The notes under the pieces were generated by a model that searched no databases, had not been told where the DNA came from, and was given only the letters and a program-made list of their open reading frames with translations. Below, one piece after another: positions 8,957 through 16,553 of a DNA stretch of 42,914 nucleotides; the first letter of the stretch is position 1; each line of letters opens with the position of its first letter. The stretch is from Succinatimonas sp. CAG:777 (lineage in GTDB: Bacteria > Pseudomonadota > Gammaproteobacteria > Enterobacterales > Succinivibrionaceae). Both the position numbers and the translations under genes were made by a program. The DNA lies in NCBI GenBank assembly GCA_000431835.1, contig HF987966.1, positions 580-43,493 on the forward strand, written 5' to 3'.

Positions 8957-10297
8957 ATGTCTGACACCATCTCAAAGAACGATCAGGGCTTTTTAGATCG
9001 TCATTTCAAATTAAAAGCTAAAGGAACTAATGTCCGCACTGAGATCATTGCCGGTATTACTACTTTCGTAGCAATGGCTTACATTATTTTTGTTAACCCA
9101 TCAATCTTAAAAGAAGCAGGAATCCCTGTAGAAGCAGCTGTTGCTGCAACTATCTGGTCTGCTGCTTTATGTACTATTGCAATGGGCCTTTTTGCAAATC
9201 TTCCGGTTGCTATGGCTCCTGGCATGGGACTTAATGCCTTCTTTACCTTCTATGTATGTAAGACTGTAGGCTTGAATTGGGAAACAGCTTTAGGTGCTGT
9301 GTTTGTATCAGGTTTAGTTTTCTTTGTGCTGACTGTTACCAAACTGCGTCAGATGATTATTGATGCTGTACCAATGAGTTTGAAATCTGCGACCGTAGTC
9401 GGTATAGGTATGTTTATTGCTTTCGTTGGTCTTCAAAGCTCAAATCTGATTGTTGAATCTCCTGCTACAAAGATCACCTTAGGTACTTTCTCTGATCCCA
9501 AAGTTGATCTGGCTCTTTTAGGAGTACTCATCATTGGCGCTCTTTTAGCTTTAAAAATCAGAGCAGCCATGTTAATCGGTATCGTGACCGTAACAGTAAT
9601 TGGAATGATCTTTGGCGTAACTAAGGCACCTGAGGGCATCTCAGATGTTGTAAGTTTCTCTTTCCCTGGTATGGGGGAGACCTTCTTAAAGATGGATCTT
9701 GTAGGTGCTTTCCATTATGGTTTAATTTCAATCATCTTTACTTTCACCATTGTTGAGCTATTCGATAATATCGGTACTCTAATCGGTGTTACCAAGGCTG
9801 CAGGTCTTGTAGATAAAGACGGTAAGATTGAAAACTGCGATAGAGCTCTGATGACCGATTCTGTTGGTACCTTATTATCAGCAACAATGGGTACCTGTGC
9901 TGTAACCTCATATGTTGAATCATCAGCTGGAGTTAATGTTGGAGGTAAGACTGGTCTTACCGCAGTAGTTGTTGGTATCTGCTTCTTATTAGCATTCTTC
10001 TTCTCACCACTTGCAAGCTTAATTCCTGCTTATGCAACAGCTCCAGCTCTTATCGTAGTTGGTGCTATGATGATGAAGAATGTACAGGGTATCGACTTTA
10101 CAGACTTCTCTGAATCAATTCCTGCTTTCTTAACCGTGATCATGATGCCAATGACCTATTCTATTGGTAATGGTTTTGGCTTCGGTTTTGCAAGCTATTG
10201 TCTATTAAAGCTGATCACTGGTAAATACCGTCAGGTAACTCCAGTTATGTGGGGCGTAAGCATCATCTTAATTATTGGCTTCTTTATGCACCAGTAA
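8957..10297 (+). CDS. NCS2-type (AzgA-like) purine permease
   Basis: 446 residues, many membrane helices, of the AzgA/PbuG branch of the NCS2 transporters, which import adenine, guanine or hypoxanthine with protons across the inner membrane. Family signatures are TTFVAMAYIIFVNPSIL near residue 35, FANLPVAMAPGMGLNAFF near 78, the VELFDNIGTLIGV helix near 265-277 and TCAVTSYVESSAGVNVGGKTGLTAV near 315-339. The substrate cannot be told from sequence. It is monocistronic: own sigma70 promoter at 8887 and own terminator at 10345. A palindrome over the probable transcription start suggests repressor control. Confidence 0.9.
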   Translation: MSDTISKNDQGFLDRHFKLKAKGTNVRTEIIAGITTFVAMAYIIFVNPSILKEAGIPVEAAVAATIWSAALCTIAMGLFANLPVAMAPGMGLNAFFTFYVCKTVGLNWETALGAVFVSGLVFFVLTVTKLRQMIIDAVPMSLKSATVVGIGMFIAFVGLQSSNLIVESPATKITLGTFSDPKVDLALLGVLIIGALLALKIRAAMLIGIVTVTVIGMIFGVTKAPEGISDVVSFSFPGMGETFLKMDLVGAFHYGLISIIFTFTIVELFDNIGTLIGVTKAAGLVDKDGKIENCDRALMTDSVGTLLSATMGTCAVTSYVESSAGVNVGGKTGLTAVVVGICFLLAFFFSPLASLIPAYATAPALIVVGAMMMKNVQGIDFTDFSESIPAFLTVIMMPMTYSIGNGFGFGFASYCLLKLITGKYRQVTPVMWGVSIILIIGFFMHQ

Positions 10298-10344
10298 TCT
10301 TTCGTGCAATCTTTCATAGAAAAGATTGTCTTGCCACGTTAAAC

Positions 10345-10382
10345 AAAAAGCTATGTTAGACAAAATCCGGCATAGCTTTTTT
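10345..10382 (+). terminator. Rho-independent terminator after the purine permease
   Basis: AAAAAGCTATG at 10345-10355 pairs with CATAGCTTTTT starting at 10371; the right arm runs into six T. The 14-bp right arm GGCATAGCTTTTTT recurs at 12142-12155 on the far side of the AlbA_2 gene. The rest of 10383-10592 shows nothing further. Confidence 0.8.
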
Positions 10383-10592
10383 AGGGGCGTTTTCTAAATC
10401 CTCAGAATTTAACAATCGTCAGAATTTAGCAAATTTCAGAAGTAATCATCTTAAGTCGAATTTTTGAACTAGCACTAAGTTCACACTTTAAAGGAAGTTT
10501 AAACAAAGAAAACATAAACAAAGAATGCTCAATTTCTCCTTAATACCGCTCAACAAACTTTTATATGATTTGTAGAAATAGAGGTAAAAGGT

Positions 10593-11915
10593 TTATTTGA
10601 TAACATATGTTCTTAACTTTCCTGTCCCTGTCTGCTCAAGCTGTTTTGCCTCACAGAGTTCCTTTAGAATCCTGAATGCTTTGGTTGTTCCTGCTCCAAT
10701 CAAATTCTCAACTTCTTTTCTTGATACACTGCCTTTTTCCTTTGCATACTGAATGATAAGTTTCTTCTGTTCATTAAAAGAGATATCACCGTCATTGCCA
10801 CTGTAGGACTGTATATTAGAGTCATGCTCCTCATTTCTGTTTGGGAGAGTCACTCTGAAAACTCCCTTTGCAGTTTCAAATTCAGGCTGCAGTAGATTCG
10901 ATTTATATACGCGTTCTATCTTTCCTATTCCCGTACCATAACTTTCAATCAGCCTCATCCGATAAAAAATCGCTGCAAGGTTAGGATTTCTAGACATGGA
11001 TACTCCAAGAAAAATAGATTTTAGATCCAAGCATGAAACCAGTCCGCCAAGAGACACAAACTCAATTCTATCCGCGAAAATATTAACAAGATTACTGCCA
11101 CTAAAAGAATAGTCCCTATGGACAATACTATTAAGCAACGCTTCTCTTACAGCCTCTTCTGGATAATCTCTCTTATCAGTTCGATTAAGTCCAGAGAAAG
11201 TAGCTTTGGTTTTGTTTACAAGATCTATGAACTGATATACATCTTCAAGTTGCTTCAAAATAGAACCAGTAAATTCTTTTCTATCACGGAACTGTTCTTT
11301 ATCAGTTCCCTGAAAAAGTGCAACTTTTGTAGTTGTTTCACACTGATCTGACAGCAGCAAAGCTAAATTCGTATAAAGACCATCTTCTCCAATGAGTTTA
11401 AGTGTTCTCATCTGAGAGGGACCGACTTCTAGAGATCTGCTTTGCATTTCTGAAAAAAATGTCTGAAAAGTCAATTCCTGATTCATGCTTCTACACTGTT
11501 CAAAGGATCTGCCACTGTTTTGAAGAAGCATTTCTCTGATGCCTTCTTCTGTCATTGGCTGTGTGGAACTGCCTTTTCGGACATATACTCCACTAGGTTT
11601 TAGGCCCTTTTCTTTAAGATAATAAGGTCGATTCGTTCCTGTCGTTACATCAATTTCGACAACCTGTTTGCCTTCTATCTCAACTGTGTTTACTTTTACA
11701 AATGGCATTACATCAGGAGATAGTGAATCTTTTAGTGAATTTACTATTTGTAGCATCACCCCATCAGGATCATCAATTCCTAAGACAGCACCATCTTTTC
11801 TGACTCCAACATAGACTGTTCCTCCATAAGCATTGGCAAACCCCATTACTTCTTTGCGAATATCGGGAACATATTCTTGTTTGAACTCTATATTCTGATT
11901 TTCAAATGACAGCAT
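10593..11915 (-). CDS. AlbA_2 (Schlafen-type) ATP-binding putative transcriptional regulator
   Basis: 440 residues. N-terminal AlbA_2/Schlafen-like domain (about 1-125) with NIEFKQEY, GFANAYGGTVYVGV and VYVRKGSSTQPMT. A central to C-terminal HATPase_c_4-type domain is shown by EEAVREALLNSIVHRDYS (near 255), FADRIEFVSLGG, RNPNLAAIFYRM and ESYGTGIGKI. A winged-helix region closes the protein (EQKKLIIQYAKEKGSVSRKEVENLIG...ATTKAFRILKEL). This layout is common in proteins annotated as ATP-binding or RecG-related transcriptional regulators, whose targets are mostly unknown. Monocistronic. Its -10 box is 36-41 bp upstream of the ATG, directly next to a 12-bp tandem repeat tract, so expression may change with repeat number. 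AAAGGA serves as a somewhat distant ribosome site. Confidence 0.82.
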   Translation of the reverse strand: MLSFENQNIEFKQEYVPDIRKEVMGFANAYGGTVYVGVRKDGAVLGIDDPDGVMLQIVNSLKDSLSPDVMPFVKVNTVEIEGKQVVEIDVTTGTNRPYYLKEKGLKPSGVYVRKGSSTQPMTEEGIREMLLQNSGRSFEQCRSMNQELTFQTFFSEMQSRSLEVGPSQMRTLKLIGEDGLYTNLALLLSDQCETTTKVALFQGTDKEQFRDRKEFTGSILKQLEDVYQFIDLVNKTKATFSGLNRTDKRDYPEEAVREALLNSIVHRDYSFSGSNLVNIFADRIEFVSLGGLVSCLDLKSIFLGVSMSRNPNLAAIFYRMRLIESYGTGIGKIERVYKSNLLQPEFETAKGVFRVTLPNRNEEHDSNIQSYSGNDGDISFNEQKKLIIQYAKEKGSVSRKEVENLIGAGTTKAFRILKELCEAKQLEQTGTGKLRTYVIK

Positions 11916-11950
11916 TTCGTACGATATCCTTTCTACTTTCTTTCTTTTTT

Positions 11951-11956
11951 ATTATA
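11951..11956 (-). promoter_or_regulatory. -10 element of the AlbA_2 gene promoter
   Basis: The minus strand reads TATAAT exactly, 36-41 nt upstream of the start codon. The -35 position (about 11974-11979) falls inside the AAGAAAGAAAGT repeat tract, and no good TTGACA is seen there. A short inverted relation (TTTCTTTCTT on one side, AAGAAAGAAA on the other) flanks the box and could form a hairpin. Confidence 0.5.
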
Positions 11957-11965
11957 AAAGAAAAC

Positions 11966-12057
11966 AAGAAAGAAAGTAAGAAAGAAAGTAAGAAAGAAAG
12001 TAAGAAAGAAAGTAAGAAAGAAAGGAAAAAGAAAGGAAAAAGAAAGGAAGAAAGAAA
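11966..12057. repeat. Purine-rich tandem repeat (12-bp AAGAAAGAAAGT units and derivatives)
   Basis: Four exact copies of AAGAAAGAAAGT at 11966-11977, 11978-11989, 11990-12001 and 12002-12013. They are followed by AAGAAAGAAAGG, then two copies of AAAAAGAAAGG (11 bp), then a decaying copy. The + strand is nearly all purine over about 90 bp. It sits immediately upstream of the AlbA_2 gene promoter. The remaining intergenic DNA to 12263 contains the repeated GGCATAGCTTTTTT block (12142-12155) and a hairpin-capable GAGAAA/TTTCTC pair near 12102, but no gene. Confidence 0.9.
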
Positions 12058-12263
12058 ATCATGAAAAGGCTAGAGGAGCAAAAGCAAATATTTTCATTAT
12101 AGGAGAAAGCATTAAGTTTCTCAGCTTATTCCTATTTATCTGGCATAGCTTTTTTGAAGGTTGTTTTTAAATCATCAATCTTCAACCTCAATTAACCTTG
12201 AGCTAAAGCTGATTGTCACCTCATGCTCTCAAAGTCCAAGAGAACCGCTAAGAATAAACACCG

Positions 12264-13019
12264 TTAATGATTCATGTTGTATCCCATAGTAGCGATTACA
12301 GTTACGATATAGATGGCATCTAAGATATAGGATTCTTTTACAATTCTAATTCTAGGAGCAGCGTTACCGTTTTCTATATCTGTAACGCCTAGAGCATTGA
12401 GCTTTTCATCATCAACTTCTTTAAGATCATCAAGTTGACCGAATAACTCTGAAGTTTCAGCATTGATTAACTTGTCTTCAGTAAGATCAAGTTCTGATTT
12501 GAACTGACCGGTTTTGCTTTTAGAACTGATGTAACTGTTACCCATATTGGCAAAGATTTTTAGCTCTTGCTCAGACATGGCATAGTACTCATTTATGCCT
12601 TCATTTTTTAGGTAGGCAGCACCAAAGGTCTTGATATCATGAACGATGCTGTTTTCTGACAGCTTATCATCCTGAAGTAAAAGTACTACGTCTTTTACTG
12701 TTCTATAAGGCTGAGACTTTAATGGAAAATCTACAGAGTAGTGAGCAATTAAGATCTTGTTGCCAGAGCTTACCTGTGTGGCTTCATAGAGCTTTCTTGA
12801 AACATAGTAGTCGTAGCTGCGCTTTTCTTCATTTGGATTTAACATCCTTGATAAAACTGATTTTACAGTTGAAAGATCATTAGTTACATAACGATTAACC
12901 TCAGTTACATCACCAAGATCTTCACAAAAGCTAGAACATCCTGTAAGGAAAGTTGTTGTACACAAAAGTGCTATAAGACTTAATAAAAGTTTGAATACTT
13001 TCAAGAAGTACCTCATCAT
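12264..13019 (-). CDS. Predicted lipoprotein, paralog of the next lipoprotein
   Basis: 251 residues. Signal peptide of lipoprotein type: MMRYFLKVFKLLLSLIALLCTTTFLTGC, with lipobox LTGC putting the lipidated cysteine near residue 28. The mature part begins with SSFCEDLGDVTEVNRYV and shows no catalytic motif. It is homologous to the protein upstream on the same strand: both share GDVTE..(K/R)YV, a central strand region before KDVVLLL/KNIIITL, and a YY.(M/L)(S/T)(E/D)(Q/H)ELK segment. No clear ribosome site precedes the tandem ATGATG. Membrane location is inferred from the lipobox; function unknown. Confidence 0.65.
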   Translation of the reverse strand: MMRYFLKVFKLLLSLIALLCTTTFLTGCSSFCEDLGDVTEVNRYVTNDLSTVKSVLSRMLNPNEEKRSYDYYVSRKLYEATQVSSGNKILIAHYSVDFPLKSQPYRTVKDVVLLLQDDKLSENSIVHDIKTFGAAYLKNEGINEYYAMSEQELKIFANMGNSYISSKSKTGQFKSELDLTEDKLINAETSELFGQLDDLKEVDDEKLNALGVTDIENGNAAPRIRIVKESYILDAIYIVTVIATMGYNMNH

Positions 13020-13082
13020 TTTAGAAAATGAACCAGCACCTGATTGGTGTTTGTAGTTTATGGTGCAGGTAATTTATATCTT

Positions 13083-13088
13083 ATTATA
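13083..13088 (-). promoter_or_regulatory. Possible -10 element for the 12264-13019 lipoprotein
   Basis: The minus strand reads TATAAT 64-69 nt upstream of the ATG. No convincing -35 was found at 16-18 bp. The leader between this box and the gene contains a CACC/GGTG hairpin. Confidence 0.35.
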
Positions 13089-13178
13089 CGGTGCTTTTTT
13101 TATTGTAATGCTAAAGTTGCACCTTACATAACATAGCTTATTTCTTTTGACATAGCTCTGATTTACAAAGGATGATCT

Positions 13179-14030
13179 TTATAAATAAAGAATAGCATTT
13201 GTAACATCTATGAAGAAGAAATCCTCTCCTAATCTTCTAAACCATGGAGGCAGAATTTCTCCTTTATCCCAATCAACGTACTCATAGTAGTCAGTGGTCT
13301 TTTCAACCTTTGGTACGATATTGTCTGTGTTTTTGCCAAATGAAAGCTTGGTCTTTTTAAAATCATCTCTATCAACAAGCTTTAAGCTTGGAGCTTCATA
13401 AACAACTTTGATTAACTGATCTGAGATGATCTGTATTTCATCTTTATCTTTTTTAGAGTCAGCTTTTACGCTGTCTAAGACTACAGACTGGAAATATACC
13501 TTACTCCAGTCATAGTTGATGGTGTCTTTTAACTCGTGATCTGTTAATTCATGATAGTACTCGGTTGATTTACTAAAGACGACATCCTGAATAGCATATG
13601 AGGCACCAGTGTAATCAACACTTTCAACTATATTGTCAGCCTTTAGATTGTCATTTTTTAAGGTGATGATAATGTTCTTAGTGGTCTTGCATACAGCGTT
13701 TGGCTTGTATCTTAAGCCTGGATATCTTGCCCAGTACTGCACCACTAAAACTCTTTTATTATCCTTTTTTAAATTACCGGTATAGAGAACAGTATTTAGC
13801 AAATAATCAGAGCTTGCTGTACTTGGAGCTAAGTGAGTGAAGAGTTCACCTAAGGTGGTTTTACCGTTTTCAACATACTTTGTAAGCTCAGTTACATCAC
13901 CAATCTTTTCATAAGGAGTAGGTGGCTGAGAGTTATCGGTGATGGAGCTGCAGGCTGTGAGCACTGAGGTTGTAAATAAAAGGCAGGTAAATGCCATAAG
14001 AGTTTTTAAGATACAGGAGATGTTTTTCAT
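13179..14030 (-). CDS. Predicted lipoprotein, tandem paralog
   Basis: 283 residues from the ATG at 14028-14030. The frame extends 19 codons further, but this ATG has AGGT 7 nt before it and gives a proper lipoprotein signal (MKNISCILKTLMAFTCLLFTTSVLTAC; lipobox LTAC). The mature protein starts SSITDNSQPPTPYEKIGDVTELTKYV and is homologous to the downstream lipoprotein over most of its length, with a longer C-terminus ending in a hydrophobic DFFFIDVTNAILYL. No family recognised. The pair probably arose by local duplication and may form envelope proteins specific to this lineage. Confidence 0.65.
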   Translation of the reverse strand: MKNISCILKTLMAFTCLLFTTSVLTACSSITDNSQPPTPYEKIGDVTELTKYVENGKTTLGELFTHLAPSTASSDYLLNTVLYTGNLKKDNKRVLVVQYWARYPGLRYKPNAVCKTTKNIIITLKNDNLKADNIVESVDYTGASYAIQDVVFSKSTEYYHELTDHELKDTINYDWSKVYFQSVVLDSVKADSKKDKDEIQIISDQLIKVVYEAPSLKLVDRDDFKKTKLSFGKNTDNIVPKVEKTTDYYEYVDWDKGEILPPWFRRLGEDFFFIDVTNAILYL

Positions 14031-14171
14031 GGTGTGACCTAAAGTTAATAAGTTATAAGTGATTATACAGAACTTTAATAGAGCCATAGAAATTGGAGTT
14101 ACAGATAGGTGATCTTGTCTTAAAGTTAAGAATAAATCAGTTTTGTAACGATAAAAACAGGGAGACTTTAG

Positions 14172-14204
14172 GATAAAAGAAAGGCTCAGCTTTCGCTGAA
14201 CCTT
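14172..14204 (-). terminator. Rho-independent terminator of asnB
   Basis: Read on the minus strand, AAGGTTCAGC, a GAAA loop and GCTGAGCCTT (one mismatch in the stem, + strand 14181-14203) are followed by TTCTTTTAT. It lies about 50 bp past the asnB stop. Confidence 0.75.
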
Positions 14205-14254
14205 AATGAGTAAGAAAAATGATAATGTATATAAAGGAACTTTTACCTCAAGAT

Positions 14255-15952
14255 TTACATCTTGTGGCCCATCTCGTAAGCTTCCTCATGAACGTCGGTT
14301 ACAGCACGACCAGATGGATCGTTCATCTTTGCAAACTTTGCATCCCACGCAATAGCGGTAGGAGTAGAGCATGCTACAGACTTACCATATGGAACAGTCT
14401 TTACAGCTGATGGTAACTTGAACAGATCTTCAAAGATTTCTCTGTATAAGTAAGCTTCCTTAGTTAAAGGAGTGTTTACAGGGAATCTTACCTCACGCTC
14501 AGCAAACTTTCTGTCTGAAACTTTTTCTTCAGCATAGTCACGCAGAGCATCAATCCATGAGTAACCTACACCATCAGAGAACTGCTCTTTCTGACGCCAA
14601 AGAACTTCCTCTGGTAACATACCGTCAAAAGCCTCTCTTAGAGCCTTCTTTTCGATAACCTTACCAGGGCACATCTTAGCTTCAGGATTGAAGTGCATTG
14701 CGATGTCTAAGAATTTCTTATCTAGGAATGGAACACGACCTTCAACACCCCATGCCATTAGAGACTTATTTGCTCTTAGGCAGTCATATAAGTGCAACTG
14801 ATCTAACTTTCTTACTAACTCTTCGTGCATCTCTTTAGCATTTGGAGCTTTGTGGAAGTATAGGTAACCGCCGAAGATCTCATCAGAACCTTCGCCTGAT
14901 AAAACCATCTTAATGCCCATAGCTTTGATGTAACGTGCCATTAAGTACATAGGAGTTGAAGCTCTGATAGTAGTTACATCATAGGTCTCAATGTGATAGA
15001 TAACATCGCGAAGAGCATCCAAGCCTTCCTGAATTGTATAGTGAATTTCGTGATGAACTGTACCTAAGTAATCAGCTACTACACGAGCTTTCTTAAGATC
15101 TGGTGCACCTTCAAGACCGATTGCAAAAGAGTGTAATCTTGGGAACCATGCCTGTGACTTGCCGTCATCCTCAACTCTCTTTTCTGAGTAGAACTTGGCA
15201 ATAGCTGAAATTACAGATGAATCAAGACCGCCTGAGAGTAATACACCGTAAGGTACATCACACATCAACTGACGACGAACCGCATCCATCAGACCATCTT
15301 TTAAACTCTTTACATCAGCAGGATCGTTCTTAACATTGTCATACTCGAACCAGTCACGCTTGTAGTACTGCTTAAACTCATAGTCACCGTCTTTAGTGTA
15401 TAAGTAATGACGTGGAGGGAATTCTTTTACTGAGTCACAAACGTTAACTAAAGCTTTCATTTCTGAGGCTACGTAAAAACGACCTTCTCTGTCAGTGCCA
15501 ACATACATAGGGTTAATACCCATATGGTCACGGGCTGCAAAGATTGTGTTGTCTTTAGCGTCATAGATAACGAAAGCAAAGTCACCTACTAATCTGTCTA
15601 CAAAGTTTTTACCAGTACGCTTGAATTCTTCATATAGAGGGATGATTACCTCACAATCTGAACCTGTCTTGAACTTGTAATCAACTGTAAGTTCTTTCTT
15701 CAGATCTTTGTGATTGTAGATTTCGCCATTAACAGCCAAAACAATAGACTTGTCTTCATTATATAGAGGCTGAGCACCATTCTGAGGATCAACAATTGAC
15801 AGACGCTCATGAACAATAATTGCATGATCGCCCTGATAAATACCTTCCCAATCAGGACCGCGGTGCAACTGCAGTCTTGAGTTCTCAAGTGCAGTCTGAC
15901 GAAGAGCTTCAGGATGCTCTTTAATATCAAAAATACCGAAAATTGAACACAT
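14255..15952 (-). CDS. asnB: Asparagine synthase (glutamine-hydrolysing)
   Basis: 565 residues, close to E. coli AsnB (554). It makes asparagine from aspartate, ATP and glutamine in the cytoplasm. The N-terminal glutaminase domain starts MCSIFGIFD, Cys2 being the nucleophile once Met is removed, followed by LHRGPDWEG and AVNGEIYNH. The synthetase domain has the PP-loop SGGLDSS at about 240-246 and the VLSGEGSDEIFGGYLYFH block. A strong ribosome site (AAGGAG, about 9 nt spacing) supports the start. It is transcribed alone, with its own terminator downstream and a 600-bp intergenic region upstream. No missing residues noted. Confidence 0.96.
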   Translation of the reverse strand: MCSIFGIFDIKEHPEALRQTALENSRLQLHRGPDWEGIYQGDHAIIVHERLSIVDPQNGAQPLYNEDKSIVLAVNGEIYNHKDLKKELTVDYKFKTGSDCEVIIPLYEEFKRTGKNFVDRLVGDFAFVIYDAKDNTIFAARDHMGINPMYVGTDREGRFYVASEMKALVNVCDSVKEFPPRHYLYTKDGDYEFKQYYKRDWFEYDNVKNDPADVKSLKDGLMDAVRRQLMCDVPYGVLLSGGLDSSVISAIAKFYSEKRVEDDGKSQAWFPRLHSFAIGLEGAPDLKKARVVADYLGTVHHEIHYTIQEGLDALRDVIYHIETYDVTTIRASTPMYLMARYIKAMGIKMVLSGEGSDEIFGGYLYFHKAPNAKEMHEELVRKLDQLHLYDCLRANKSLMAWGVEGRVPFLDKKFLDIAMHFNPEAKMCPGKVIEKKALREAFDGMLPEEVLWRQKEQFSDGVGYSWIDALRDYAEEKVSDRKFAEREVRFPVNTPLTKEAYLYREIFEDLFKLPSAVKTVPYGKSVACSTPTAIAWDAKFAKMNDPSGRAVTDVHEEAYEMGHKM

Positions 15953-16463
15953 AAATAACAGCTCCTTTGATGCTGTATCTTAGTTAAAAATCTAGGTGGC
16001 AGGCATTGGTTATGCCTTAAGCCATGTCGTTGATGTTACCACAAAGAAACAACCTTAAAGCCCTATCTCACATTAATGGTGCGTGATATTTAGTAAAACC
16101 AAAGAATATTTACCGTACTTAAGATTAGATTTATAAAAAGTATTTATAAATCAATTAAATAAACCATGGTGCATGTGTGCACTAAAATGGACATGCATTT
16201 TTAATGAAGATATATAGTGTTTATAAAAAGAGAGTTTTTTATGAGTTGTAAAAGCTATGATCCTGATCAAATTAACTTTTTGTATTTCTAAAAACAGTTA
16301 TTTTTTAGAAAATTGAGTTTATATGAAAAACATTTGCATGAACAAGTGAGTAAATATCGTCATTAAGCCTATATTTAAAGCCCTTTCTAGATTAAAATAT
16401 ACAAAGAATTAAAAATCGAAAATTTATAAAACAATAAAAGACTTAATCAAACCAAGAGGTGTA
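15953..16463. other. Long AT-rich intergenic region between divergent asnB and nhaP2
   Basis: No gene found. The asnB ribosome site is at the left edge. TTTATAAA-type words recur near 16130, 16145, 16208 and 16422, but no ordered repeat. A convincing asnB promoter could not be picked. It is long for this compact genome and may hold regulatory sites for both genes. Confidence 0.4.
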
Positions 16464-16483
16464 AGTACCATAAAAAGGGTACT
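16464..16483 (+). promoter_or_regulatory. Inverted repeat upstream of the nhaP2 promoter
   Basis: AGTACC at 16464-16469 and GGTACT at 16478-16483 form a perfect 6-bp inverted repeat with an 8-nt AT-rich spacer, ending 10 bp before the -35 box. Possible operator or weak hairpin. Confidence 0.35.
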
Positions 16484-16493
16484 TTAAGAGCCG

Positions 16494-16523
16494 TTTACAT
16501 TTATGGCTTAATAAACCTATAAA
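16494..16523 (+). promoter_or_regulatory. Predicted sigma70 promoter of nhaP2
   Basis: TTTACA at 16494-16499, 18-bp spacer, TATAAA at 16518-16523. It lies 31 bp before the ATG at 16554, which is preceded by a strong TTGGAGGA ribosome site. Confidence 0.5.
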
Positions 16524-16553
16524 CCTATATCAGAGCAGTTCATTGGAGGATAC

